A DNA stretch of 64,000 bases, from the NCBI RefSeq assembly GCF_004801885.1, contig NZ_SSSM01000005.1, positions 124,001-188,000 of the forward strand, given 5' to 3'. This DNA comes from Naasia lichenicola. GTDB taxonomy: Bacteria; Actinomycetota; Actinomycetes; Actinomycetales; Microbacteriaceae. Under the pieces are notes generated by a model. The model did no database searches, was not told the origin of the DNA, and worked only from the letters and a program-made list of their open reading frames with translations. Shown here one piece after another: positions 44,619 through 53,029 of the stretch (its first letter is position 1; every line of letters starts with the position of its first letter). Position numbers and translations under genes: made by a program.

Positions 44619-45302
44619 TCAGGCGCTCGCGGAATCCTCGGCGGATGACTCGCTCAGATCGCCGGTGGGGTCGACGGCCGTCTGGTCATCCAGCGTCGGC
44701 CCGCCGATCGGCTTGCCCTCCCACAGGATCGCGGTCCACCCCGTCTCCGGGTCTCCCTCGAGGACGACGATGCCGGTGTTGTCGAGGAAGAGGCCGCGGG
44801 TGTTCTCCTCATCGAGGTTCGCGGCAGTCCAGGCCGCCCAGGTCCGGATCGCCGCGCCGTGGCTGAACACGGCCACGGTGCCGACGTGGGTCGATGCGAT
44901 CCGGCGGATCGCGTCGTCGTAGCGCGCGAAGAACTGGTGTCCGTTCTCACCGCCCGGAATGCGACCGCTCTGGTCCGACCACCATCCGATGATCGGATCG
45001 ACGTACTTCCGCACCGACTCCTTGTCCGACATGCCTTCGAGGTCGCCCGATGAGATCTCGCGCAGTCCAGGCAGCTCGACCGGGTCGATGCCGCGTTCGG
45101 CAGCCAGCGGCTCGGCGGTGAGGCGCGTGCGGATCATGTCGGAGACGTAGATCGCCTCGATGTCCTCGTCGCGCAGCGCCTGGGCGACCGCGGACGCCTG
45201 TTCGAGGCCGAGTTCGGTGAGCCCGGGACCCGGCACGACGGCGCCCAGCCGGCCGGTCACGTTGTCGTCGGTCTGCCCGTGGCGGATGAGGAGGAGGCGC
45301 AT
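44619..45302 (-). CDS. Histidine phosphatase family protein
   Basis: This 227-residue phosphoglycerate-mutase-like protein has the catalytic LLLIRHGQTDDNVTGRLG with His at the N-terminus, a second Arg in SDMIRTRLTAEPLA, an acid in REISSGDLEGM and VAVFSHGAAIRTW with the second His. It is probably a broad phosphatase. The acidic 30-residue C-tail is not conserved in the family. TACGCT ends 7 nt before the ATG. The M15 gene lies 44 bp upstream on the same strand. Confidence 0.9.
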   Translation of the reverse strand: MRLLLIRHGQTDDNVTGRLGAVVPGPGLTELGLEQASAVAQALRDEDIEAIYVSDMIRTRLTAEPLAAERGIDPVELPGLREISSGDLEGMSDKESVRKYVDPIIGWWSDQSGRIPGGENGHQFFARYDDAIRRIASTHVGTVAVFSHGAAIRTWAAWTAANLDEENTRGLFLDNTGIVVLEGDPETGWTAILWEGKPIGGPTLDDQTAVDPTGDLSESSAEDSASA

Positions 45303-45346
45303 TCCCCTCAGCGTAGAGACACCGACCTGAGTCGACGCACGACGGA

Positions 45347-46162
45347 TCAGGGATAGCCGGGCGCCGCAGGCAGCCCGAAGAACTCCTCGAGGGTGCTGAC
45401 GCCCGTATCGTGCATCTCGGTCGACAGCGCGACCCCGATGTAGCGGTAGTGCCACGGCTCGAAGGTGTACCCCGTCACGGGCACCTTGTCGGCGGGGTAG
45501 CGCAGCAGGAACCCGAATCGCCACGCGTTGACCGCGAGCCATTGACCCTCGGGGGTGTCCGCGAAGCACGGGTCCAGGGAGCAGTGGCCCGATTCCGCCC
45601 CGATGTCCATGGCCAGGCCGGTCTGATGCTCGCTGTACCCGGGCCGCGCCGTGTTCGCATCGGCGAACTCCTGGCCCGAGTTGTCGATGTCCCGCTGGTA
45701 GACGCGCACCTGGGTGTCGTAGGAGCGGTAGGCGCTGTTCGAGGCCAGCGCGAGTCCGGCCTCCGCCTGCGCCGCCTGGAACATGGCGACGACGGCGTCC
45801 GACGGCTCCTGGCGAAGCTGGGGATCGTTGGTATGAGCGACGGGGACGTCGACGAGGTCGACCGGGACGTAGTCCACCGGATTCAACGGGCGGAGCTTGT
45901 CGGCGACGACCCAGATGCTCGCGGGGTCGTCGACCGAGAGGGCTGCCCTGTCGAAGGTCGGCGTCGGACTCGGGGTGGGGGTGGGAGTCGGAGAGGGCGT
46001 CGGGGTCTCCGTCACTGAGGGGGCGGGGGTCATGGTCGGGGTGGCGGGCGCCGACGCAGGCGCGCAGCCCGCGAGGACGAGGGCGAGGACGGCCGCGAAG
46101 CCCGCCCCGAGAGTGGCGAGCGGAGCGGTCCGGCGGCCGGGAGAGGGCAGTGGTCCGCGCAC
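45347..46162 (-). CDS. M15 (VanY-type) D-alanyl-D-alanine carboxypeptidase lipoprotein
   Basis: This protein of about 271 residues has a signal peptide with the lipobox LVLAGC, a Thr/Pro repeat stalk (TETPTPSPTPTPTPSPTPT) and the M15 zinc domain: SAYRSYDTQVRVYQ, RPGYSEHQTGLAMDIG with the SEHQxGLAxD motif, and TFEPWHYRYIG with ExWH. It trims D-Ala from peptidoglycan stems outside the membrane. GTG 46162 is chosen over ATG 46252 because TATGCT ends exactly 6 nt upstream and the signal peptide then starts at once. Confidence 0.87.
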   Translation of the reverse strand: MRGPLPSPGRRTAPLATLGAGFAAVLALVLAGCAPASAPATPTMTPAPSVTETPTPSPTPTPTPSPTPTFDRAALSVDDPASIWVVADKLRPLNPVDYVPVDLVDVPVAHTNDPQLRQEPSDAVVAMFQAAQAEAGLALASNSAYRSYDTQVRVYQRDIDNSGQEFADANTARPGYSEHQTGLAMDIGAESGHCSLDPCFADTPEGQWLAVNAWRFGFLLRYPADKVPVTGYTFEPWHYRYIGVALSTEMHDTGVSTLEEFFGLPAAPGYP

Positions 46163-46316
46163 AGGCCGAGCATACGACTCGCACAGCCGGCCCCTCGGTT
46201 GTCCCCCGCGCGCCGTGCTCGACACCCGAGCGAGATTCCGGAATCCGGCCATTGCCGCGGCGGACGAGATCGGAAGAGGCGTCTCCGCAGGCCCTCGAGG
46301 GCGGATGGGAAATCCG

Positions 46317-46330
46317 TGGGAGCGCTCTCT
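46317..46330. promoter_or_regulatory. CebR-like operator 1 (imperfect)
   Basis: TGGGAGCGCTCTCT matches the CebR box at 12 of 14 positions. It directly abuts and overlaps the -35 of the cebE promoter by one base. Confidence 0.7.
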
Positions 46331-46359
46331 TGACGGATGGACGACGAGCTACCTAGAGT
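46330..46359 (+). promoter_or_regulatory. Promoter of the cellobiose operon
   Basis: The -35 TTGACG (46330-46335) and -10 TAGAGT (46354-46359) are 18 bp apart. CebR-like boxes lie on both sides, the usual arrangement for repression. Confidence 0.65.
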
Positions 46360-46396
46360 GATGCCGTTCCGTCCGACGCGGCTTCTCCAGCAAATT

Positions 46397-46410
46397 TGGG
46401 AGCGCTCCCA
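46397..46410. promoter_or_regulatory. CebR operator 2 (perfect)
   Basis: TGGGAGCGCTCCCA is a perfect 14-bp palindrome identical to the established Streptomyces CebR box. It lies downstream of the predicted transcription start and 37 bp before the cebE start, where bound repressor would block elongation. Confidence 0.85.
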
Positions 46411-46446
46411 CGGATCACCGATTCCCCCGCACACAAAGGAGTGACC

Positions 46447-47760
46447 GTGAGGTCCGAACGACGAATCAGGGCTGTGGCCGTTGCGGCCGCCGCTATCTCA
46501 GTGACCCTTCTCGCAAGCGGATGCTCCGCTTCGGGAGGCACCGCATCCGCCTCGGGCGACGACATCGAATTGACGGTGACGACGTTCGGGACCTTCGGCT
46601 ACGACGATCTCTACAAGGAGTACGAAGCCGCCAACCCGGGCGTCACCATCAAGGCGACCAACATCGACACCGGTGGCAACGCCCGCACCGACGCCTTCAC
46701 GAAGATCGCCAGCGGCGGCCTCGCCGACGTGGTCGCGATCGAGGAGGGCTGGCTCGGCTCGATCATGGAGGTCTCCGACTCCTTCACCGACCTCAAGGAC
46801 TACGGCATCGAGGACCGCAAGGACGACTGGGTCGACTGGAAGTACGCCCAGGGCACCGACGCGGACGGTCGCGTCATCGGCTACGGAACCGACATCGGCC
46901 CCGAGGGCATCTGCTACAACGGCAAGCTCCTCGAGGCGGCCGGCATGCCGAGCGACCGCGAGGGCGTCGCCGAGCTGCTCGGCGGCGAGGACGCGACCTG
47001 GCAGGACTACTTCAAGGTCGGCGAGCAGTACAAGGCAGCCACCGGCAAGGCCTGGTACGACCAGTCGTCCTTCGTCTGGAACGCCATGGTCAACCAGCTC
47101 GACGAGGGCTACTACACCGCTGACGGCGCGCTGAACGTCGAGGGCAACGCCGAGCTCCAGGAGCGCTGGGGCTGGCTCGCCGATGCTGCCGCCGCGGGCC
47201 TGCCCGCCGGCTCCCCGCGTTGGGACTGGAACGGCGGGACCGACTTCGTCAACGGCGACTTCGCGACGTTCATGTGCCCGGGCTGGATGCTCGGCGTCAT
47301 GAAGGGCTCGATCGAGCAGGGCGGCGGAGACGCCAGCACCGGCTGGGACTTCGCCGACGTCTTCCCGGGTGGCGCAGCCAACTGGGGCGGCGCATGGCTG
47401 ACCGTGCCGACCGAATCGGAGCACCCGAAGGAGGCCGCGGCGCTCGCCGACTGGCTGACCCAGCCCGAGCAGCAGATCAAGCAGTTCGAGGCGGCGGGAA
47501 CCTTCCCGAGCACCGTCAAGGCGCAGGATCAGCTTGCGGCCGACGCGACGCCGAACGAGCTGTTCAACGACGCGCCTGTCGGCGCCATCCTCGCCTCCCG
47601 GGCGAAGGGCGTCGTCGCGCAGTTCAAGGGTCCCGACGACTCGGTGATCCAGGAGAACGTCTTCCAGGTCGCGGCCGACCAGATGGACAGCGGCGAAGCG
47701 AATGGCGACCAGGCGTGGTCGAACGCGATGGATCTCCTGAAGGAGCTCATCAAGGAGTAG
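46447..47760 (+). CDS. cebE: Cellobiose/cello-oligosaccharide ABC transporter binding lipoprotein
   Basis: This protein of about 437 residues has a basic N-terminus, a signal peptide and the lipobox LLASGC. The mature part follows family-1 sugar-binding proteins: YKEYEAANPGVTIKATN, DAFTKIASGGLADVVAIEEG, GTDIGPEGICYNGKLLEAAG and FMCPGWMLGVM. It captures oligosaccharides for the permeases encoded next. GTG 46447 is chosen because AAAGGAG ends 5 nt upstream. Operators and gene order point to cellobiose or cellotriose. Confidence 0.85.
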   Translation: MRSERRIRAVAVAAAAISVTLLASGCSASGGTASASGDDIELTVTTFGTFGYDDLYKEYEAANPGVTIKATNIDTGGNARTDAFTKIASGGLADVVAIEEGWLGSIMEVSDSFTDLKDYGIEDRKDDWVDWKYAQGTDADGRVIGYGTDIGPEGICYNGKLLEAAGMPSDREGVAELLGGEDATWQDYFKVGEQYKAATGKAWYDQSSFVWNAMVNQLDEGYYTADGALNVEGNAELQERWGWLADAAAAGLPAGSPRWDWNGGTDFVNGDFATFMCPGWMLGVMKGSIEQGGGDASTGWDFADVFPGGAANWGGAWLTVPTESEHPKEAAALADWLTQPEQQIKQFEAAGTFPSTVKAQDQLAADATPNELFNDAPVGAILASRAKGVVAQFKGPDDSVIQENVFQVAADQMDSGEANGDQAWSNAMDLLKELIKE

Positions 47761-47775
47761 CCACGGCGCCAGCCG

Positions 47776-47846
47776 GCAGCGCGCGGCTTCATCGCCGCGC
47801 GCTGCATCCTCCCCGGTGGGTGCGGTCCAGAAGGACCGCACCCACC
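47776..47846 (+). terminator. Two strong hairpins between cebE and cebF
   Basis: Hairpin 1 has 12-bp arms (47776-47787 with 47794-47805) and hairpin 2 has 14-bp arms around AGAA (47815-47828 with 47833-47846), both perfect. They lie 15 bp after the cebE stop and 25 bp before cebF. They probably cause partial termination or protect the cebE message, so that more binding protein than permease is made. Confidence 0.75.
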
Positions 47847-47871
47847 CCCGATCCACACGAAAGGCGACGAG

Positions 47872-49050
47872 ATGACTGCGACGCTTCCCCGACCGTCAGC
47901 CCCGAAGCCGTCGACCACCGAGTCCTCGCCTCGCCCGCGAACGGTCGTTCCCGAAAGCCTCACCCGACGCCAGCGGCTCAGCCGCTTCGACACCAAGGCC
48001 TCCCCGTACGCCTACGTCGCCCCCTTCTTCATCCTGTTCGGACTGGTCGGCCTCTTCCCGCTCGGCTACACGCTGGTCGTCTCGCTCTTCGACTGGGACC
48101 TGCTCAAGGGGCAGGGCGACTTCGTCGGCTTCGACAACTTCGCGGCCGTCCTCGGAGACCGGTTCTTCTGGAACTCGATCTTCAACACGCTCAGCATCTT
48201 CCTGCTGTCGGCCATCCCCCAGGTGATCGGCGCCCTCGTCATCGCCGCGGTGCTCGATCAGAACCTCCGCGCGAAGACGTTCTGGCGGATGAGCGTGCTG
48301 CTCCCCTACGTCGTCACCCCGGTCGCCGTCGCCCTGATCTTCTCCAGCATGTTCAACGAGGACTACGGCCTCTTCAACAATCTGCTCGGCAGCATCGGCC
48401 TAGACCCGGTCGCCTGGAAGCATGACGTCCTCGCCAGCCACATCGCCGTCGCCAGCATGGTCAACTGGCGCTGGACCGGCTACAACGCGCTCATCCTGCT
48501 CGCCGCGATGCAGGCCATCCCGCGCGACCTCTACGAGTCCGCCGCCCTCGACGGCGCGGGCCCCGTGCGCCGCTTCCTCTCCATCACCATTCCGAGCATC
48601 CGCCCCACCGTCATCTTCGTGGTCATCACCGCCACCATCGGCGGGCTGCAGATCTTCTCCGAACCGCGCCTGTTCGACCCGGTGACCGCCGGCGGCGGTG
48701 AGCGCCAGTTCCAGACCACCGTCCTCTACCTCTGGGAGATGGCCTTCCAGCGCCGCGACTTCGGCGAGGCATCCGCCATCGCCTGGCTGCTCTTCCTCCT
48801 CATCGTGGGCATCGGGATCGTCAACTTCCTCGTATCGCGCCGCATCGCCACCGGTGGTGCACCCCGGGCTCGACGCCCGCGAGGAGCGAAGGCGGCTCTC
48901 GCCGTCGCCACGCTCCCGCTCTCCGGCGCCACCGAGCCCCTCGCCGCTCCCGTCGCGGCCCAGACACCGGGTTCCCCCTCTGCGACGAGCTCCACTCCCG
49001 CAGGCTCCACCCCCGCAGCATCTGATCCCGAAGAGGACGTGACGGCATGA
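47872..49050 (+). CDS. cebF: Cellobiose ABC transporter permease 1
   Basis: This 392-residue MalF-type permease has a cytoplasmic N-tail, then six helices starting at YAYVAPFFILFGLVGLFPLGY. The EAA loop reads AALDGAGPVRRFLSITIPSI. An unusual C-terminal cytoplasmic tail of about 70 residues, rich in Ala/Pro/Ser, follows RRIATGGAPRARRPRG. It pairs with the next permease. The start follows AAAGG, and the stop overlaps the next start as ATGA. No ATPase gene is in the operon, so a shared MsiK-type ATPase is expected elsewhere. Confidence 0.87.
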   Translation: MTATLPRPSAPKPSTTESSPRPRTVVPESLTRRQRLSRFDTKASPYAYVAPFFILFGLVGLFPLGYTLVVSLFDWDLLKGQGDFVGFDNFAAVLGDRFFWNSIFNTLSIFLLSAIPQVIGALVIAAVLDQNLRAKTFWRMSVLLPYVVTPVAVALIFSSMFNEDYGLFNNLLGSIGLDPVAWKHDVLASHIAVASMVNWRWTGYNALILLAAMQAIPRDLYESAALDGAGPVRRFLSITIPSIRPTVIFVVITATIGGLQIFSEPRLFDPVTAGGGERQFQTTVLYLWEMAFQRRDFGEASAIAWLLFLLIVGIGIVNFLVSRRIATGGAPRARRPRGAKAALAVATLPLSGATEPLAAPVAAQTPGSPSATSSTPAGSTPAASDPEEDVTA

Positions 49051-49940
49051 CCGCCCCCGCTCAGGCCCCCGCCTTCCCCGTCCGACGACGCGCCCTGCTC
49101 GCCCGACGCGGGCGGGCCGGCGGCATCACCGGGCGTCCCGGATTCCTCACCTACGGACTCCTGATCGCCCTGCTGCTCGGCTCGGCCTACCCGCTCTGGT
49201 GGTCGTTCGTGGTGGGCAGCAGCAGCTCCGCCGTGCGCGGCCAGACGCTGCCGCTCATCCCGGGCGGCAATTTCCTCGCCAACGCGGCGACGGTCCTCGA
49301 CGCGATCCCGTTCTGGCAGGCGCTCGGCAACAGCCTCATCGTCTCGAGCGTCATCACGCTCTCCGTCGTCACGTTCTCGACGCTGGCTGGCTACTCGTTC
49401 GCCAAGCTGCGCTTCCGCGGCCGAGATGGCCTGATGGTCGGAGTCGTCGCCACCATGGCGGTGCCGACCCAGCTCGGCATCATCCCGCTCTTCATCATGA
49501 TGAAGGAGATCGGCTGGACCGGCGAGCTCGGCGCCGTGATCGTGCCCACCCTGGTGACCGCGTTCGGCGTCTTCTTCATGCGCCAGTACCTCGTCGACGT
49601 CATCCCCGACGAGCTGATCGAGGCGGCGCGGATGGACGGCGCCAGCATGATCTCGACCTTCTGGCATGTGGCCGTCCCGGCCGCACGCCCCGCGATGGCC
49701 ATCCTCGGCCTCTTCACCTTCATGATGGCGTGGACCGACTTCCTCTGGCCGCTCGTCGTGCTCAACGCCGGCAACCCGACGTTGCAGACCGCCCTGCAGA
49801 ACCTAAACTCGGGCTACTACGTCGACTACTCGGTGGTGCTCACCGGTGCAGTCCTCGCCACCATCCCCCTTCTGGTGCTCTTCGTGCTCGCGGGCAAGCA
49901 GCTCATCTCGGGGATCATGAACGGAGCGATCAAGGGATGA
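49047..49940 (+). CDS. cebG: Cellobiose ABC transporter permease 2
   Basis: This 297-residue MalG-type permease has six helices beginning GFLTYGLLIALLLGSAYPLWW. The docking loop reads IEAARMDGASMISTFWHVAVP. It forms the heterodimeric channel with the upstream permease. Both ends overlap neighbours by 4 bp (ATGA), so the channel and the beta-glucosidase are co-translated. Confidence 0.88.
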   Translation: MTAPAQAPAFPVRRRALLARRGRAGGITGRPGFLTYGLLIALLLGSAYPLWWSFVVGSSSSAVRGQTLPLIPGGNFLANAATVLDAIPFWQALGNSLIVSSVITLSVVTFSTLAGYSFAKLRFRGRDGLMVGVVATMAVPTQLGIIPLFIMMKEIGWTGELGAVIVPTLVTAFGVFFMRQYLVDVIPDELIEAARMDGASMISTFWHVAVPAARPAMAILGLFTFMMAWTDFLWPLVVLNAGNPTLQTALQNLNSGYYVDYSVVLTGAVLATIPLLVLFVLAGKQLISGIMNGAIKG

Positions 49941-51424
49941 CCGACCTCGCCACCTCTGCCGGACCAGCTGCGGCTCCCGTCTCCCCTCCCCTCTCAGACC
50001 CCCGTCGTGGAGCGGCCGATCGTCAGTGGCCCACCGGATTCGTCTGGGGCGCGGCGACGGCGGCAGCGCAGATCGAGGGCGCCGCGGCCGAAGACGGGAA
50101 GAGCGAATCCATCTGGGACGCGTTCGCCCGTGAGCCGGGGGCCATCGCGCTCGGCGAATCCCCCGCCGGAGGCGTGGACCACTACCACCGGATGCCGGAG
50201 GACGTGGCGATCATGCGCTCGCTCGGCCTCGACTCGTACCGGTTCTCGGTCAGCTGGCCGCGCGTCCGCCCCGACGACGGAGCATGGAACGCCAGGGGAC
50301 TCGACTTCTACTCGCGGCTGGTCGACGAGCTGCTCTCCGCGGGGATCCTGCCGTGGCTCACGCTCTACCACTGGGATCTGCCGCAGTCGCTCCAAGAGAC
50401 GGGCGGCTGGACGAATCGGGACACCGCGTTCCGATTCCGTGACTACGCCGAGGGCCTGCACGCCGCGCTCGGCGACCGGGTCAGTCACTGGACGACCTTC
50501 AACGAGCCGTACTGCTCGGCCATCATCGGCTACGCCGGCGGCCAGCACGCCCCCGGACACCGCGATGCCCGCGAGGGCCTGGCCGCCATGCACCACCAGC
50601 ACCTCGCGCACGGGCTCGCCGCCCGCTCGCTGCACGCGCTCGGCGCCGAGCAGGTCGGCATCACCCTCAATCTGACCAACGCGGTGCCGAACGACCCGAC
50701 CGACGCGGTGGACCTCGATGCCGCCCGGCGGCTGGATGCCATCTGGAACCGGGCGTTCCTCGATCCGCTCCTGCGCGGTGCGTATCCCGCGGACTTCCTC
50801 GAGGATGTCCGCCATCTCGACTTCGACGCGCTCGTCCGCCCGGGCGACCTCGAGACCATCAACGCCCCGATCGACTTCCTCGGGGTGAACCACTACCACG
50901 ACGACAACGTGAGCGGCCATCCACTGCCTCCCACCGCGGTACCCGGGCTGGCGCCGACGGACCGGCCGACCTCCAACCCGTTCCCCGGATCGGAGCACAT
51001 CACCTTCCCCCGCCGCCAGCTGCCCACGACGGCGATGGACTGGGAGATCCACCCCGACGGGCTGCGTCAGCTGCTGGTGCGTCTCGAACAGGACTATCCC
51101 GAGCTGCCGCCGCTCTACATCACCGAGAACGGGTCGGCGTGGGACGACGAGGTCGGCCCCGACGGCCTCGTGCACGACGCGGATCGCATCCACTACCTGA
51201 ATGACCATCTCGATGCCGTCGCCGAGGCGATCGAGCAGGGTGTCGACGTGCGCGGCTACTTCGTCTGGTCGCTGCTCGACAACTTCGAATGGGCGTGGGG
51301 CTACGGGAAGCGGTTCGGCATCGTCCACGTCGACTACGCGACGATGGAGCGCACGCCGAAGGCCAGCGCGCTGGAGTACGCCGAGATCATCGGCCGCGCG
51401 AAGGCGGCCCAAGCTCAGGCCTAG
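49937..51424 (+). CDS. bglC: GH1 beta-glucosidase
   Basis: This is a 495-residue family 1 glycoside hydrolase. It shows FVWGAATAAAQIEGAA, LYHWDLPQSL, the acid/base WTTFNEPYCSA (Glu near 192), the nucleophile PPLYITENGSAW (Glu near 397) and YFVWSLLDNFEWAWGY. No signal peptide, so it splits imported cellobiose or cello-oligosaccharides to glucose in the cytoplasm. It is coupled to the permease gene by ATGA. The N-terminal 30 residues are an extra Ala/Pro-rich tail. Confidence 0.93.
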   Translation: MTDLATSAGPAAAPVSPPLSDPRRGAADRQWPTGFVWGAATAAAQIEGAAAEDGKSESIWDAFAREPGAIALGESPAGGVDHYHRMPEDVAIMRSLGLDSYRFSVSWPRVRPDDGAWNARGLDFYSRLVDELLSAGILPWLTLYHWDLPQSLQETGGWTNRDTAFRFRDYAEGLHAALGDRVSHWTTFNEPYCSAIIGYAGGQHAPGHRDAREGLAAMHHQHLAHGLAARSLHALGAEQVGITLNLTNAVPNDPTDAVDLDAARRLDAIWNRAFLDPLLRGAYPADFLEDVRHLDFDALVRPGDLETINAPIDFLGVNHYHDDNVSGHPLPPTAVPGLAPTDRPTSNPFPGSEHITFPRRQLPTTAMDWEIHPDGLRQLLVRLEQDYPELPPLYITENGSAWDDEVGPDGLVHDADRIHYLNDHLDAVAEAIEQGVDVRGYFVWSLLDNFEWAWGYGKRFGIVHVDYATMERTPKASALEYAEIIGRAKAAQAQA

Positions 51425-51514
51425 CCGCTTCATCAGCGCGGTCACGGAGCGCGGTCACGGAGCGCTTCGGCCGCACCTAGACTTCCTAGATTCGAAGCTT
51501 CAGGAGGATCCACC

Positions 51515-52537
51515 GTGCCTCGTGATCCCGCATCGACGGCGCCCACCCTCGAGGAGGTCGCCGCGCTCGCGGGCGTATCCCGCTCCACCGTGAGCCGCGT
51601 GGTCAACCGGTCCCCGCATGTGACCGATGAGGCGGTGCTCGCCGTAGAGGAGGCGATCGGTCGGCTCGGCTACGTGCCCAACCGGGCGGCGCGGTCGCTG
51701 GCCAGCCGCAAGACTCACGTCGTGGCGCTGGTGGTCCCCGAATCCACCGCCAAGGTGTTCGCCGATCCGTTCTTCGCGTCGGTGGTGCAGGGGATCGCGC
51801 TCTACCTCGCGGACACCGACTACACGCTCAACCTGCTGATCGCCAGCGAGACGGACTCCAACAAGATCAAGCGCTATCTGCTCGGCGGCAACGTCGACGG
51901 GGCGCTGGTGGTCTCGCATCACAGTGGGGACCATTCGTTCGCGAACATCGGGCAGAGCCTGCCCGTCGTCTTCGGCGGGCGCCCGCTGCTCGAGGACATC
52001 GTCGACAGCTATTACGTCGACGTCGACAACGCCGGCGGCGCCCGGGCGGTCACCCAGCACCTCATCGAGTCGGGCCGCCGCCGGATCGCCACGATCACCG
52101 GTCCGCTCGACATGCCACCGGGGGTGGACCGGCTGTCGGGCTGGCTCTCCGCCGTTCGTGGTGCCGATCTGCCGGACGACCTGATCGAGCAGGCGGACTT
52201 CACGCTCGCAGAGGCGACCGCGGCGATGCGGCGCATCCTGGATCGCGATCCCGACGTCGATGCCGTCTTCGCGGCGAGCGATCAGATGGCCGCGGGCGCG
52301 CTGACCGCATTGCGCGAACGCGGTCGCCGGGTGCCCGAAGACGTGGCCGTCGCCGGCTTCGACGGCGACTACTTCAGTGAGACGAGCAGCCCGCCCCTCA
52401 CCACCATCTCCCAGCCGGCGACCGAGCTCGGCGCCAAGATGGCCGAGGTGCTGGTCGAGCTCATGGCCGGCCGCGAGGTGCGACGGGTGACGATGATGCC
52501 GACCGAGCTGGTCGTCCGGGCCTCGACCGGCAGCTGA
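51515..52537 (+). CDS. cebR: LacI family repressor, CebR-like
   Basis: This 340-residue protein has the LacI helix-turn-helix and hinge (PTLEEVAALAGVSRSTVSRVVN, YVPNRAARSLASRKT) and a sugar-binding core (VVQGIALYLADTDYTLNLLI, GGARAVTQHLIESGRRRI, VAVAGFDGDYFSE). Position next to a cellobiose operon with perfect CebR boxes supports CebR, which is released by cellobiose. GTG 51515 follows TTCAGGAGGA. A tandem GCGGTCACGGA repeat lies in the 90 bp before it. A palindrome follows the stop. Confidence 0.88.
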   Translation: MPRDPASTAPTLEEVAALAGVSRSTVSRVVNRSPHVTDEAVLAVEEAIGRLGYVPNRAARSLASRKTHVVALVVPESTAKVFADPFFASVVQGIALYLADTDYTLNLLIASETDSNKIKRYLLGGNVDGALVVSHHSGDHSFANIGQSLPVVFGGRPLLEDIVDSYYVDVDNAGGARAVTQHLIESGRRRIATITGPLDMPPGVDRLSGWLSAVRGADLPDDLIEQADFTLAEATAAMRRILDRDPDVDAVFAASDQMAAGALTALRERGRRVPEDVAVAGFDGDYFSETSSPPLTTISQPATELGAKMAEVLVELMAGREVRRVTMMPTELVVRASTGS

Positions 52538-52542
52538 ACCGA

Positions 52543-52603
52543 ATCGAGATGCCACTTTCCGTCCCTATTCGGCGTGGATGAGGACGGAAAGTGGCATCTC
52601 GAT
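52543..52603. repeat. Perfect 22-bp-arm palindrome after cebR (copy 1)
   Basis: The arms at 52543-52564 (starting ATCGAGATGCCACTTTCC) and 52582-52603 are perfect inverted copies around 17 bp. It starts 5 bp after the cebR stop and ends 9 bp before the DUF1905 stop, so it probably serves as a two-way terminator. A related copy lies at 52956-53022. Confidence 0.9.
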
Positions 52604-52612
52604 CGCACAGGC

Positions 52613-52918
52613 TCAGTCGAGGAGCTCGATCTGCACATCGAGCTCGGCGCCGATCTCCTCGCCCGGCTCGATCCCGCGCTTCCTGCGCACCTGGCTCTTG
52701 ATCGGCAGCGAGTAGGTGCCGTCGCTGTCGGGGAAGATCGAGGTCGTCCAGCTCGTGGCGCCGACGTGCACCCGCACCCGCACCGACCCGAAGCCGCGTG
52801 GCGGAAGCGGGCGATCCGCGATGTCCTCAGAGTGCTCCTTGGGCACCGACACGAAGAACCAGTTCGCCCTGCTCGGCCACTCCCAGAGCGGCGCAGTGAA
52901 CGAGTAGCTGTCAGCCAC
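52613..52918 (-). CDS. DUF1905 protein
   Basis: This 101-residue beta-barrel-like protein has SYSFTAPLWEWPSRANWFFVSVP, RGFGSVRVRVHVGATSWTTSIFP and SLPIKSQVRRKRGIEPGEEIG, all characteristic of DUF1905 (often fused to YdeI in other proteins, here alone). The function is unknown. GTG 52918 follows GGAGGG by 7 nt. The gene stands alone and is bracketed by two related palindromes. Confidence 0.82.
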   Translation of the reverse strand: MADSYSFTAPLWEWPSRANWFFVSVPKEHSEDIADRPLPPRGFGSVRVRVHVGATSWTTSIFPDSDGTYSLPIKSQVRRKRGIEPGEEIGAELDVQIELLD

Positions 52919-52955
52919 GCCTCTGCCCTCCACCGTGCTGGCCCTGCTGGCTCCG

Positions 52956-53022
52956 CCGATCGAGATGCCAGCTTCCGTCCTCATTCTGACGTTTTGGGGA
53001 CGGATAGTGGCATCTCGATCGG
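52956..53022. repeat. Palindrome after the GH3 gene (copy 2)
   Basis: The arms 52956-52980 and 52998-53022 match at 22 of 25 positions. The outer parts (ATCGAGATGCCA / TGGCATCTCGAT) are identical to those of copy 1, while the middle loop differs. It lies 7 bp beyond the GH3 stop on the minus strand. Confidence 0.88.
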
Positions 53023-53029
53023 GGTGGAG

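Noticed and set aside
49199-49936. N-terminal extension of the GH1 frame
   Set aside because: It overlaps cebG in another frame. ATG 49937 gives a normal GH1 N-terminus and an ATGA junction.
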